The position numbers were made by a program, and so were the translations under genes. A model generated the notes under the pieces. That model saw nothing but the letters and a program-made list of their open reading frames with translations, did no database searches and was not told the DNA's origin. From positions 62,001 to 126,000 of the forward strand of contig NZ_VAWA01000003.1 of NCBI RefSeq assembly GCF_005771565.1: 64,000 nucleotides of DNA, in the 5' to 3' direction. How positions within the stretch are numbered: the first letter of the stretch is position 1; every line of letters starts with the position of its first letter. Source of the DNA: Nesterenkonia sphaerica. Lineage in GTDB: Bacteria > Actinomycetota > Actinomycetes > Actinomycetales > Micrococcaceae. Below, one piece after another: positions 52,439 through 59,328 of this stretch.

Positions 52439-53910
52439 CCTTGTGCTCTCTCCGCTTCATAGCGTGCACGCCACTGCGCGTTCATGGGGAAGACCTCTTG
52501 GATCGGGTGCCCGGCCTTGACCTGCTCGGCCACCCATGCGTCCTCGGTTTCTTTGGCCAGAGCAGCATCGGCCACCTCCTCGGCCAGCGCCGGCGGCAGC
52601 ACGATGACGCCGTCGTCGTCGGCGACGATGATGTCCCCGGGCTGGATGGTGGCTCCTCCGCAGGCGATGGTGAGGTCAGTGTCCCAGGGGACGTGTTTGC
52701 GTCCGAGAACGGCAGGGTGCGCACCGCGGGAGTAGACAGGCAGGTCGATCGCAGCAACGGTGGCGTAGTCCCGCACGCCTCCGTCGGTGACGACTCCGGC
52801 GGCGCCGCGGGCTGCTGCTCGTAGTGCCAAGATATCGCCGAGTGTGCCGGAGCCGGATTCCCCACGTGCTTCGATGACGATGACCTCATCGCTGCTGACC
52901 TGGTCGAACGCCTGCTTCTGAGCGTTGAACCCACCGCCGTGCGAGGAGAAGAGGTCCTCGCGGTTGGGCACAAAGCGCAGTGTCTTGGCGGTGCCGACCA
53001 TCTTGCTGCCCGGCCGGGTGGGGCTGACCCCGTCGATGGTGACATTGTTCAGTCCGCGCTTGCGCATCTCCTGGGAGAGTCCGGCCACCGGAGCCTCGCG
53101 CAGCTTTGCCTTCAGCTGCGCCGTCAGCACTGGTTCGGCGGCAGCGGGCAAGCCGGCGGCGTGCCGTGATCCCCAGGCCTCTTCACGCTGCAGATCATTG
53201 ACCTTCGGAACGGCGCCGACCTCCGCCGCAAAGGTGTCGGTCCCTTCGATCACTGTGGAGACCAGCCGTCCGCTGCTGAGCCCCGCCGCCGGCGCGTCCA
53301 CTTCCACCTCGAGGGTGTCACCGGGCTGGGCCACGGAGGCGCCGGCGGGCGTGCCGGTGAGGATGACGTCTCCGGGTTCCAGGGTCAGGTGCTGGGACAG
53401 GTCAGCGATCAGCTGAGCAAACGGGAAGATGAGGTTCCCGGTCGTGTCCTCCTGGACCAGTTGGCCGTTCTTCCACGTGCGCAGCCGCAGCGCTGAGGGG
53501 TCCACCTGCTCCGCAGTGATGAGGTCTGGCCCCAGGGGCGTGTATCCATCACGTCCCTTATTGCGGAGATTCGAGCCCTTGTCCGCCCAGCGGAGATCAT
53601 AGAGCCCCCAATCGTTGCTCGCGGTGATGGCCGAGACATGATGCCAGGCCTGTTCGACTGACACCCGCCGGGCCGCAGTGCCGATGATCAGAGCGATCTC
53701 CCCTTCGAAGGCGAGCAGCTCAGTCCCTGGGGGTCGCTCCACAGTACGGCCGGAAGCCGCCACCGAGCTTGTTGGCTTGAGGAAGTAGGACGGCGCTTCA
53801 GGGCGCCGACCGCGCTCAGCTGCACGCGACTCGTAGCTGATGTGAACGGCGATGATCTTACTCGGCGGCTGTGCCAGCGGCGAGTCTTGCACCTGTGCTT
53901 CAGAAAACAT
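52435..53910 (-). CDS. Fusion of FAH-family isomerase/decarboxylase and RraA-like domain
   Basis: The 491-residue protein joins two folds. Residues about 1-235 are a fumarylacetoacetate-hydrolase-type domain with metal ligands in AFEGEIALIIG (Glu69, Glu71) and ASNDWG (Asp100) plus the family end LEPGDVILTGTPAG. Residues about 260-480 are RraA-like: PVAGLSQEMRKRGLNN, GTLGDILAL (Gly358-Asp359), GVVTDGGVRDY (Arg380-Asp381) and QPGDIIVADDDGVIVLP, the residues of RraA-family aldolases/decarboxylases. In E. coli HpaG both halves are FAH-type. It probably performs the decarboxylation and/or isomerisation steps after HpaE. It is the first gene of the operon; the ATG at 53910 follows AAGGG closely. 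Confidence 0.85.
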   Translation of the reverse strand: MFSEAQVQDSPLAQPPSKIIAVHISYESRAAERGRRPEAPSYFLKPTSSVAASGRTVERPPGTELLAFEGEIALIIGTAARRVSVEQAWHHVSAITASNDWGLYDLRWADKGSNLRNKGRDGYTPLGPDLITAEQVDPSALRLRTWKNGQLVQEDTTGNLIFPFAQLIADLSQHLTLEPGDVILTGTPAGASVAQPGDTLEVEVDAPAAGLSSGRLVSTVIEGTDTFAAEVGAVPKVNDLQREEAWGSRHAAGLPAAAEPVLTAQLKAKLREAPVAGLSQEMRKRGLNNVTIDGVSPTRPGSKMVGTAKTLRFVPNREDLFSSHGGGFNAQKQAFDQVSSDEVIVIEARGESGSGTLGDILALRAAARGAAGVVTDGGVRDYATVAAIDLPVYSRGAHPAVLGRKHVPWDTDLTIACGGATIQPGDIIVADDDGVIVLPPALAEEVADAALAKETEDAWVAEQVKAGHPIQEVFPMNAQWRARYEAERAQG

Positions 53911-53943
53911 GGGGCCCTTGCCTGTGAGGAGTACTACATTTTG

Positions 53944-53972
53944 ATCATATACGATGTCAGATATGACGCCAA
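53944..53972 (-). promoter_or_regulatory. hpa operon promoter with GntR-type operator
   Basis: On the minus strand a TTGGCG -35 (53972-53967), a 17-base spacer and a TATGAT -10 (53949-53944) precede the FAH-RraA gene. The -10 is part of the palindrome ATCGTATATGAT (53955-53944, 10 of 12 symmetric), a typical FCD-GntR operator form. Just upstream is a second inverted repeat, CCGATA-n6-TATCGG (53983-54000). Confidence 0.6.
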
Positions 53973-54026
53973 GGGGAGATCTCCGATAAGTCCATATCGG
54001 CCAGCACCGCCCGCGGTCGCATAAGA

Positions 54027-54069
54027 GAGGCCGGTGGCCGCACCACCACGTGATGCGCCCACCGGCCTC
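54027..54069 (-). terminator. Terminator after the ABC transporter genes
   Basis: GAGGCCGGTGG (54027-54037) and CCACCGGCCTC (54059-54069) form a perfect 11-bp stem with a 21-base loop, 34 bases past the stop of the ATPase gene and upstream of the hpa promoter. Confidence 0.65.
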
Positions 54070-54102
54070 GGCACATGCAGAGCATGTGCTCACCACATGC
54101 CT

Positions 54103-54894
54103 CTACTGCAGCAGTGTCTTATCGTCCAGCGCAGCACCTTTGATCTTGGCGAACTCGGCCAGCAGATCTGCCGGTGTCAGCTGTGACTTCTCTGCTTCGG
54201 AGACGTCCAGAATGATCCGACCCTCATGCATCATGATCAAGCGGTTGCCGACCTCCAACGCCTGGGCCATATTGTGAGTGACCATCAGCGTGGTCAGTCC
54301 CTGCTCCTCAACTACCTTCTTGGTCAGTCGAGTCACCAGATCCGCCCGCTGCGGGTCCAGCGCTGCGGTGTGCTCGTCGAGCAGCAGCACCTTCGGCTGC
54401 GAGAAGGTCGCCATCAGCAGGCTCAGCGCCTGCCGCTGACCCCCGGAGAGCAGCCCGACCTTGGTCTTAAGCCGATTCTCCAGACCCAGCTCCAGGACCT
54501 TCAGCGCCTCGGCGAACCGCTCCCGCTTCGCCCGAGTCACTCCGAATCCGAGTCCGCGGGGCCGGCCCCGCTTGTCAGCCAAGGAGAGGTTTTCCTCGAT
54601 GGTGAGGTTAGGGCTGGTCCCCGCCATGGGGTCCTGGAACACTCGGCCCACTTGGGCGGCGCGCTGGTGCTCCTTGAGCTTGGAGACATCACGGCCGTCC
54701 AAGGAGACAACTCCCTCATCCTGGCTGATGCGCCCGGCGACTGTGTTGAGCACCGTCGACTTCCCCGCACCGTTGGACCCGATGACGGTCACGAAGTCCC
54801 CGGGAGCGAGCGAGAGGTTCACGTTCACCAGGGCCTTGCGTTCGTTTACGGTCCCAGGAAAGAAGGTCTTGGACACGTCAGTGACATCAAGCAT
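54103..54894 (-). CDS. ABC transporter ATP-binding protein (TrpZ-like)
   Basis: The 263-residue ATPase drives import with the permease upstream. Walker A is GSNGAGKST, the Q-loop is in VFQDPMAGTSPNLTIEENL, the signature is LSGGQRQALSLLMA, Walker B is VLLLDEHTAALDP and the H-loop is VTHNMAQALEVG. Only one ATPase is present, so it should act as a homodimer. It is the last gene of the MFS-SBP-permease-ATPase series, three bases after the permease. Confidence 0.92.
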   Translation of the reverse strand: MLDVTDVSKTFFPGTVNERKALVNVNLSLAPGDFVTVIGSNGAGKSTVLNTVAGRISQDEGVVSLDGRDVSKLKEHQRAAQVGRVFQDPMAGTSPNLTIEENLSLADKRGRPRGLGFGVTRAKRERFAEALKVLELGLENRLKTKVGLLSGGQRQALSLLMATFSQPKVLLLDEHTAALDPQRADLVTRLTKKVVEEQGLTTLMVTHNMAQALEVGNRLIMMHEGRIILDVSEAEKSQLTPADLLAEFAKIKGAALDDKTLLQ

Positions 54895-54897
54895 GGT

Positions 54898-55842
54898 TCA
54901 GCTCACCTTCTTTCCATCGATCTTCGCATCACCGGTCAGCGTCGCGGCAGCCGCGGCCTGCAGAGCCGAGCGTCCCTTCCTTCGCCGGGCTGCGAGCTTC
55001 CGGAACCCTTTCCACTGCGGCAACAGCAGGGCGGCGATCACCAGCAGCGCAGACATCAGCTTCATGTCATTGGGGTTCAGTCCCGCATTCAGTGCGAACT
55101 GGATCGCCAACCGGTAGATCACTGCACCCAGGACCACGGCCATGGTGGCTTGGACCACGATGCGGGTGCCGAAGATCGCCTGACCGACGATCACCGAGGC
55201 TAGGCCCACCAGGATCAACCCGATGCCCATTCCGATATCAGCGAAGCCCTGGTGCTGGGCGACCACTGCGCCGGCGAGACCCACGAGGCCGTTGGAGAGC
55301 ATCAGCCCGATGATCTTCATCCGGTCGGTGGAGACGGCGAAGGAGCGGATCATCTGCTCATTGTCCCCGGTGGCCTGCAGCGCCAGTCCGGCATCAGTGT
55401 GCAGGAACCAGTCGATGATGAACTTGAACACCAGCGCCACAGCGACGAGCACCATTACCGAGGTCCAGCCGCTGCCTGCAATCTGCCGCAGCAGAGAAAT
55501 GGTGGTGTCTTCCCCCAGCAGGGGGATATTGGCTCCGCCCATAATCCGCAGGTTGATGGAGTAAAGACCGATCATCGTCAGGATTCCGGCCAAGAGGCCA
55601 TTGATGTTGCCTTTGGTATGGAGCAGTCCGGTGATCAGCCCGGCCAGTGTGCCCACCACGAAGGCGGCGCCGCTGGCCAGAAACGGATTGACTCCGTTGA
55701 TGATAAGGATGGCCGCGGTCGCAGCCCCCGAGGTGAAAGAACCGTCAACAGTCAGATCCGGGAAATTGAGGATCCGGAATGTCAGGTAGACCCCGAGGGC
55801 CACGATCGCGTAGATCAGGCCTAATTCAAGCGCAGTGATCAT
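54898..55842 (-). CDS. ABC transporter permease (branched-chain/TrpY type)
   Basis: The 314-residue membrane protein has eight or more hydrophobic helices and the BPD_transp_2 pattern (NFPDLTVDGSFTSGAATAAILI near the N-terminus, NGLLAGILTMIGLYSINLRIMG, ALQATGDNEQMIRSFAVSTDRMKIIGLMLSNG in two parts). This pattern is usual for permeases paired with ABC_sub_bind lipoproteins. Its start overlaps the binding-protein stop by four bases. Confidence 0.9.
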   Translation of the reverse strand: MITALELGLIYAIVALGVYLTFRILNFPDLTVDGSFTSGAATAAILIINGVNPFLASGAAFVVGTLAGLITGLLHTKGNINGLLAGILTMIGLYSINLRIMGGANIPLLGEDTTISLLRQIAGSGWTSVMVLVAVALVFKFIIDWFLHTDAGLALQATGDNEQMIRSFAVSTDRMKIIGLMLSNGLVGLAGAVVAQHQGFADIGMGIGLILVGLASVIVGQAIFGTRIVVQATMAVVLGAVIYRLAIQFALNAGLNPNDMKLMSALLVIAALLLPQWKGFRKLAARRRKGRSALQAAAAATLTGDAKIDGKKVS

Positions 55843-56906
55843 TCGTCTTCTTCGTCGTCCTCACCGGCGTCAGCGGGATCCTCTGCCTCGACGTCCTCAC
55901 CGACGACCACGTCGGCGCGGTCGACAATGTCGTCTGAGAGCTCAACGCTCATCGCCTCGGCAGCATCCGGGTTGACGGTCAGCTCCAGCTCTGACTGGGT
56001 CTCCACAGCCATGGTCGCTGGGTCCTCGCCATCGACGAGAATGCGGATGGCCATTTCGCCAGCCTGGTAGCCCAGCTGCTCATAGTCGATGCCGTAGGTC
56101 GCCACAGCCCCGCGGATCACGGAGTCCGCCTCAGCCGCGATGATCGGCACATCATTGTCCTGACCGTACTGGATGACAGCTTCCAGCGCTGAGACCACAG
56201 CGTTGTCGGTGGGCACGTAGATCGCGTCCACGTCGAGGGACTCCACGCCCTGCTGGACCTCCGAGGAGGCCGAGATGGTTGCTTCCTGTACCTCCAGGCC
56301 CAGCTCCTCGGCAGCCTCCTGGAGCATCTCTACCTGTACTTGGGAGTTGGTCTCACCGGAGGAGTAGACCACACCGACGGTCTCAGCATCGGGCAGGATC
56401 TCCTGCAGGAGCTCCAGCTGCTCGGAGACCGGGTTCATATCCGAGGCGCCGGTGATGTTGCCGCCTGGCTCCTCCCAGGAATCCACCAGTCCGGCCTCTT
56501 CGGGGTCGGTGACCGAGGAGAAGACGATCGGAATATCGGTGATCTGCTGAGCGGCAGCCTGGGAGGTGGGGGTCGCGATGGAGTGGACCAGGTCCAGGTC
56601 TCCGTTGGCGAAGGTGCCAGCGATGTTCGAGGCGGTCGCCTGCTCACCCTGGGCATTCTGCTCGTCCCACTCGACCTCGATTCCGGCGTCGTCGAAGGCG
56701 CTCTTGAACCCTTCCCGCGCTGCGTCCAGGGCAGGGTGCGACACGATCTGAGTGATGCCGATGGAGTAGCTCTCGGCGGCCTCTCCCCCGTCGCCGTTGC
56801 CCTCAGCGTCGCCGTTGCCATTGTCATTGCCATTGCAGGCGGTCAGCAGTAACGCTGTAGCTGCCGCAGTGGCAGCAATGCGCACCGCAGGTGTTCTGTT
56901 CATCAT
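55839..56906 (-). CDS. ABC transporter substrate-binding lipoprotein (TrpX/XynX family)
   Basis: The 355-residue lipoprotein has a signal peptide with lipobox LLTAC (cysteine near residue 24) and a Gly/Asn/Asp-rich linker. The binding domain is of the ABC_sub_bind type: IGITQIVSHPALDAAREGFKSAF, PIVFSSVTDPEEAGLVDSWE, GVVYSSGETNSQVQVEML and AIYVPTDNAVVSALEAV. Family members bind tryptophan or other aromatic or small ligands, so an aromatic substrate is plausible next to the hpa operon. The last 20 residues are almost all Asp and Glu. GGAG six bases before the ATG at 56906. Confidence 0.88.
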   Translation of the reverse strand: MMNRTPAVRIAATAAATALLLTACNGNDNGNGDAEGNGDGGEAAESYSIGITQIVSHPALDAAREGFKSAFDDAGIEVEWDEQNAQGEQATASNIAGTFANGDLDLVHSIATPTSQAAAQQITDIPIVFSSVTDPEEAGLVDSWEEPGGNITGASDMNPVSEQLELLQEILPDAETVGVVYSSGETNSQVQVEMLQEAAEELGLEVQEATISASSEVQQGVESLDVDAIYVPTDNAVVSALEAVIQYGQDNDVPIIAAEADSVIRGAVATYGIDYEQLGYQAGEMAIRILVDGEDPATMAVETQSELELTVNPDAAEAMSVELSDDIVDRADVVVGEDVEAEDPADAGEDDEEDE

Positions 56907-56950
56907 GGTTTTCTCCTCGAGAATGCTTGGTGGTGCCTAGAGTGATGGGT

Positions 56951-58324
56951 TCAGTGGACTTGCAGAATACGTGGTTTGACCTGCAGCTCTTCACGCTCAG
57001 AGTCGTCCTGAAGATTGATGCCTTGCAGGTTCTTGGGGACGATGGACACAGCGATGAAGGAGACCACCGCCAGGCCGCCGATGTAGACGCCGATCAGCCA
57101 GGATTGGCCAGTGGAGTCCAGGATTGCTTGAGCGATCGTAGCAGCGAAAGCGCCGCCGATGATCGAACCCAGCGCATAGCCGATCGACACGCCTGAGAAC
57201 CGGATGGAGACCGGGAACATTTCGGCGTAAAGAGCCGACTGCGGGCCGTAGGACGGGCCCAGACCCACCGTGAGGATGAAGATCGCCAGGGCAAACAGGG
57301 GCAGCGAGGCGGTGTCCAGCAGGAACCACATCGGCACGGCCCAGACGATGATGATGGCATAGCCGATCTGGAAAGTGCGGACCCGCCCGATGCGGTCGGA
57401 GATCCAGCCGCCGAGCATGGTGAAGAGGAACCATCCCACACCGCCGATCAGGGAGGCGATCAGCGTCTCAGTGCGCGTCATGCCCAGGGTTGAAGCGCCG
57501 TAGGCGGCGAAGAAGGCGATCACCAGGTAACCGGCGGCGTTGTTGGCTGCGAAGATCAGTGCGGCGAGGAAGGTGTACTTCTTGTGCGTGGTGACCAGTT
57601 CCTTCAGCGGCGCGGAGGATGCCTTCTTGCGCTCCTTCATTTCGGTGAAGACCGGTGACTCCTCCACCTTCCACCGGATGAAGAAGGCGACGAGGATCAG
57701 TACGAAGGAGAACAGGAACGGCACGCGCCAGCCCCACTCCAGGAACTGTTCCTCAGTGAGCATGGCGTTGAGTCCGAACATGAATCCGGTGGCCAGCAGC
57801 ATACCCAGGGGGACACCGATCTGCGGGAACATGCCGAACAGGCCCCGCTTATGCCGGGGGGCGTGCTCGACGGCCAATAAGGCAGCTCCGCCCCATTCAC
57901 CACCGGCGGAGAGCCCCTGCAGGATGCGCAGCACGATCAGCAGGATCGGCGCGGCCATCCCCCAGGCGGCGTAGGTGGGCAGCAGACCGATCAGGACTGT
58001 GGCCCCGCCCATACCGGTCAGGGTGATGAACAGCACAAGTTTGCGGCCAAACTGGTCTCCCAGCCAGCCGGCGAGCACGGCGCCCAGTGGCCGGAACAGG
58101 AAGGAGATGCCGACCGAGGCCCAGGCCACCAGCTGTGCCAGGGTCTGGGATTCTGCACCGAGCGGCTCGAAGTAGAGAACGGCCAGAACGAATCCTGCCG
58201 CCTGCGCGTAGATAAAGAAGTCGTACCACTCGATAGTGGTACCGACCAGCGTTCCGGCGAGGACTCTCTTCTCCTCGCGGGTTACGCTGTGCCCCTCTTT
58301 GCTGAGGTAGGCCTGCTGCGTCAT
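56951..58324 (-). CDS. MFS transporter, metabolite:H+ symporter (MHS) family
   Basis: The 457-residue protein has about 12 membrane helices and MHS family marks: GTTIEWYDFFIYAQAA (helix 1), RPLGAVLAGWLGDQFGRK (loop 2-3 with the D-x-x-GR motif), RILQGLSAGGEWGGAALL and WRVPFLFSF. The family takes up organic acids, aromatic acids and osmolytes with protons. Start TGGAGGCACA lies just before the ATG at 58324. The divergent region holds a PaaR-type operator, so phenylacetate or a related acid is a likely substrate; this is inference. The ABC transporter genes follow 44 bases downstream. Confidence 0.88.
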   Translation of the reverse strand: MTQQAYLSKEGHSVTREEKRVLAGTLVGTTIEWYDFFIYAQAAGFVLAVLYFEPLGAESQTLAQLVAWASVGISFLFRPLGAVLAGWLGDQFGRKLVLFITLTGMGGATVLIGLLPTYAAWGMAAPILLIVLRILQGLSAGGEWGGAALLAVEHAPRHKRGLFGMFPQIGVPLGMLLATGFMFGLNAMLTEEQFLEWGWRVPFLFSFVLILVAFFIRWKVEESPVFTEMKERKKASSAPLKELVTTHKKYTFLAALIFAANNAAGYLVIAFFAAYGASTLGMTRTETLIASLIGGVGWFLFTMLGGWISDRIGRVRTFQIGYAIIIVWAVPMWFLLDTASLPLFALAIFILTVGLGPSYGPQSALYAEMFPVSIRFSGVSIGYALGSIIGGAFAATIAQAILDSTGQSWLIGVYIGGLAVVSFIAVSIVPKNLQGINLQDDSEREELQVKPRILQVH

Positions 58325-58385
58325 TGTGCCTCCAGTGGCGCGTATTTGTGCGGTAGCGAGTGACGATATCGCTCGCCGATTTTCG

Positions 58386-58401
58386 TGTGATTCAAGTCAC
58401 C
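58386..58401. promoter_or_regulatory. CRP/GlxR-like box between the MFS and thioesterase genes
   Basis: TGTGATTCAAGTCACC matches TGTGA-n6-TCACA at 9 of 10 positions, like the box at 26306. A weaker box, GGTGTGGTGCGTCACA, lies at 58466-58481. Confidence 0.5.
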
Positions 58402-58421
58402 TGGCGAAAACTGTAACAGAT

Positions 58422-58443
58422 TTACCGACCATTCGGTAGGTAA
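58422..58443. promoter_or_regulatory. PaaR-type operator (site D)
   Basis: The core ACCGACCATTCGGTAGGT (58424-58441) is a clear match to sites A-C. It lies in the 192-base divergent region between the MFS transporter gene and the thioesterase gene. Confidence 0.7.
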
Positions 58444-58516
58444 ATGATTGGAGGGCTGATATTTTGGTGTGGTGCGTCACACTCTCTCCCCAGTCAAGAG
58501 CCCTCCGACCAACTCA

Positions 58517-59299
58517 ATGCCCCCGGCGTACTTCCACGCCCTGGGTGACGGCCGGTACCTCGCCAGTCGAGCGACCGCGGGGGCGTGGAACCCCGAGCAG
58601 CAGCACATCGCGCCGGTCATGGGCCTGATGGCGCACGCCTTGGAACGCCACCACGGCTCGGACCAGCCCCTGCAAGTGGCGCGGCTGAGCTTCGACATCT
58701 TCGGCACCGTCCCGGTCGGCGAGGTGGGGATCGTGGTGGACCTGCCCCGCCCCGGGAGGACTATCGAACTCAGCGAGGTCACGCTGACTCACGCTGGCCG
58801 CACCATCGCGGTGATGCGTGCGTGGTCCCTGATGGACGCTGACACCGAGGATCTGGCGCTGACCCCTGCTGAGAATTTCCCCGCACCCGAGGCGTGTGAG
58901 CCCTGGGATGCGGCCGGGATCTGGCAGGGAGACTTCATCGCTTCCTTGGAAGCACGGCGCCGCTGCCCTGCCCCGGGCCGAGCACAGGCATGGCTGCGGA
59001 CCCCGGTCGCGCTCGTCGACGGCGAAAGGACCAGCGATTTTGCCCGCTACGTAGGGCTGATCGACGTCGCCAACGGCCTCACGCTTGCCCTCGATCCAGC
59101 AGCGGCTGCCTACCCCAACGTGGACTCGACGGTCTCGTTCTTCCGCCAGCCCGTCGGTGAGTGGGTCGGACTGGATGTCACCGCATACATCGGCCCCCGC
59201 AGCGTGGGACTGACCCACACGCTGCTGTACGACCGCGCAGGCTGCGTGGGGGCGCTCACGCAGACGCTGACAATCCGCCGCACCCCTTCGACGGCCTGA
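58517..59299 (+). CDS. Acyl-CoA thioesterase (TesB-like double hot dog)
   Basis: The 260-residue protein matches the thioesterase-like superfamily with two hot-dog domains: GAWNPEQQHIAPVMGLMAHALER and RLSFDIFGTVPVGEVGIVV in the first half, DVANGLTLALDP and STVSFFRQPVGEWVGLDV in the second. Such enzymes hydrolyse acyl-CoA esters; the acyl group is unknown. The start is uncertain: the ATG at 58517 gives the family's usual N-terminus but lacks a clear Shine-Dalgarno, and GTG codons at 58469 and 58472 are possible. The PaaR operator upstream suggests a role in aromatic-acid growth. Confidence 0.8.
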   Translation: MPPAYFHALGDGRYLASRATAGAWNPEQQHIAPVMGLMAHALERHHGSDQPLQVARLSFDIFGTVPVGEVGIVVDLPRPGRTIELSEVTLTHAGRTIAVMRAWSLMDADTEDLALTPAENFPAPEACEPWDAAGIWQGDFIASLEARRRCPAPGRAQAWLRTPVALVDGERTSDFARYVGLIDVANGLTLALDPAAAAYPNVDSTVSFFRQPVGEWVGLDVTAYIGPRSVGLTHTLLYDRAGCVGALTQTLTIRRTPSTA

Positions 59300-59328
59300 G
59301 CGACGCAGCATAGGAGGCAGCGGATTCC

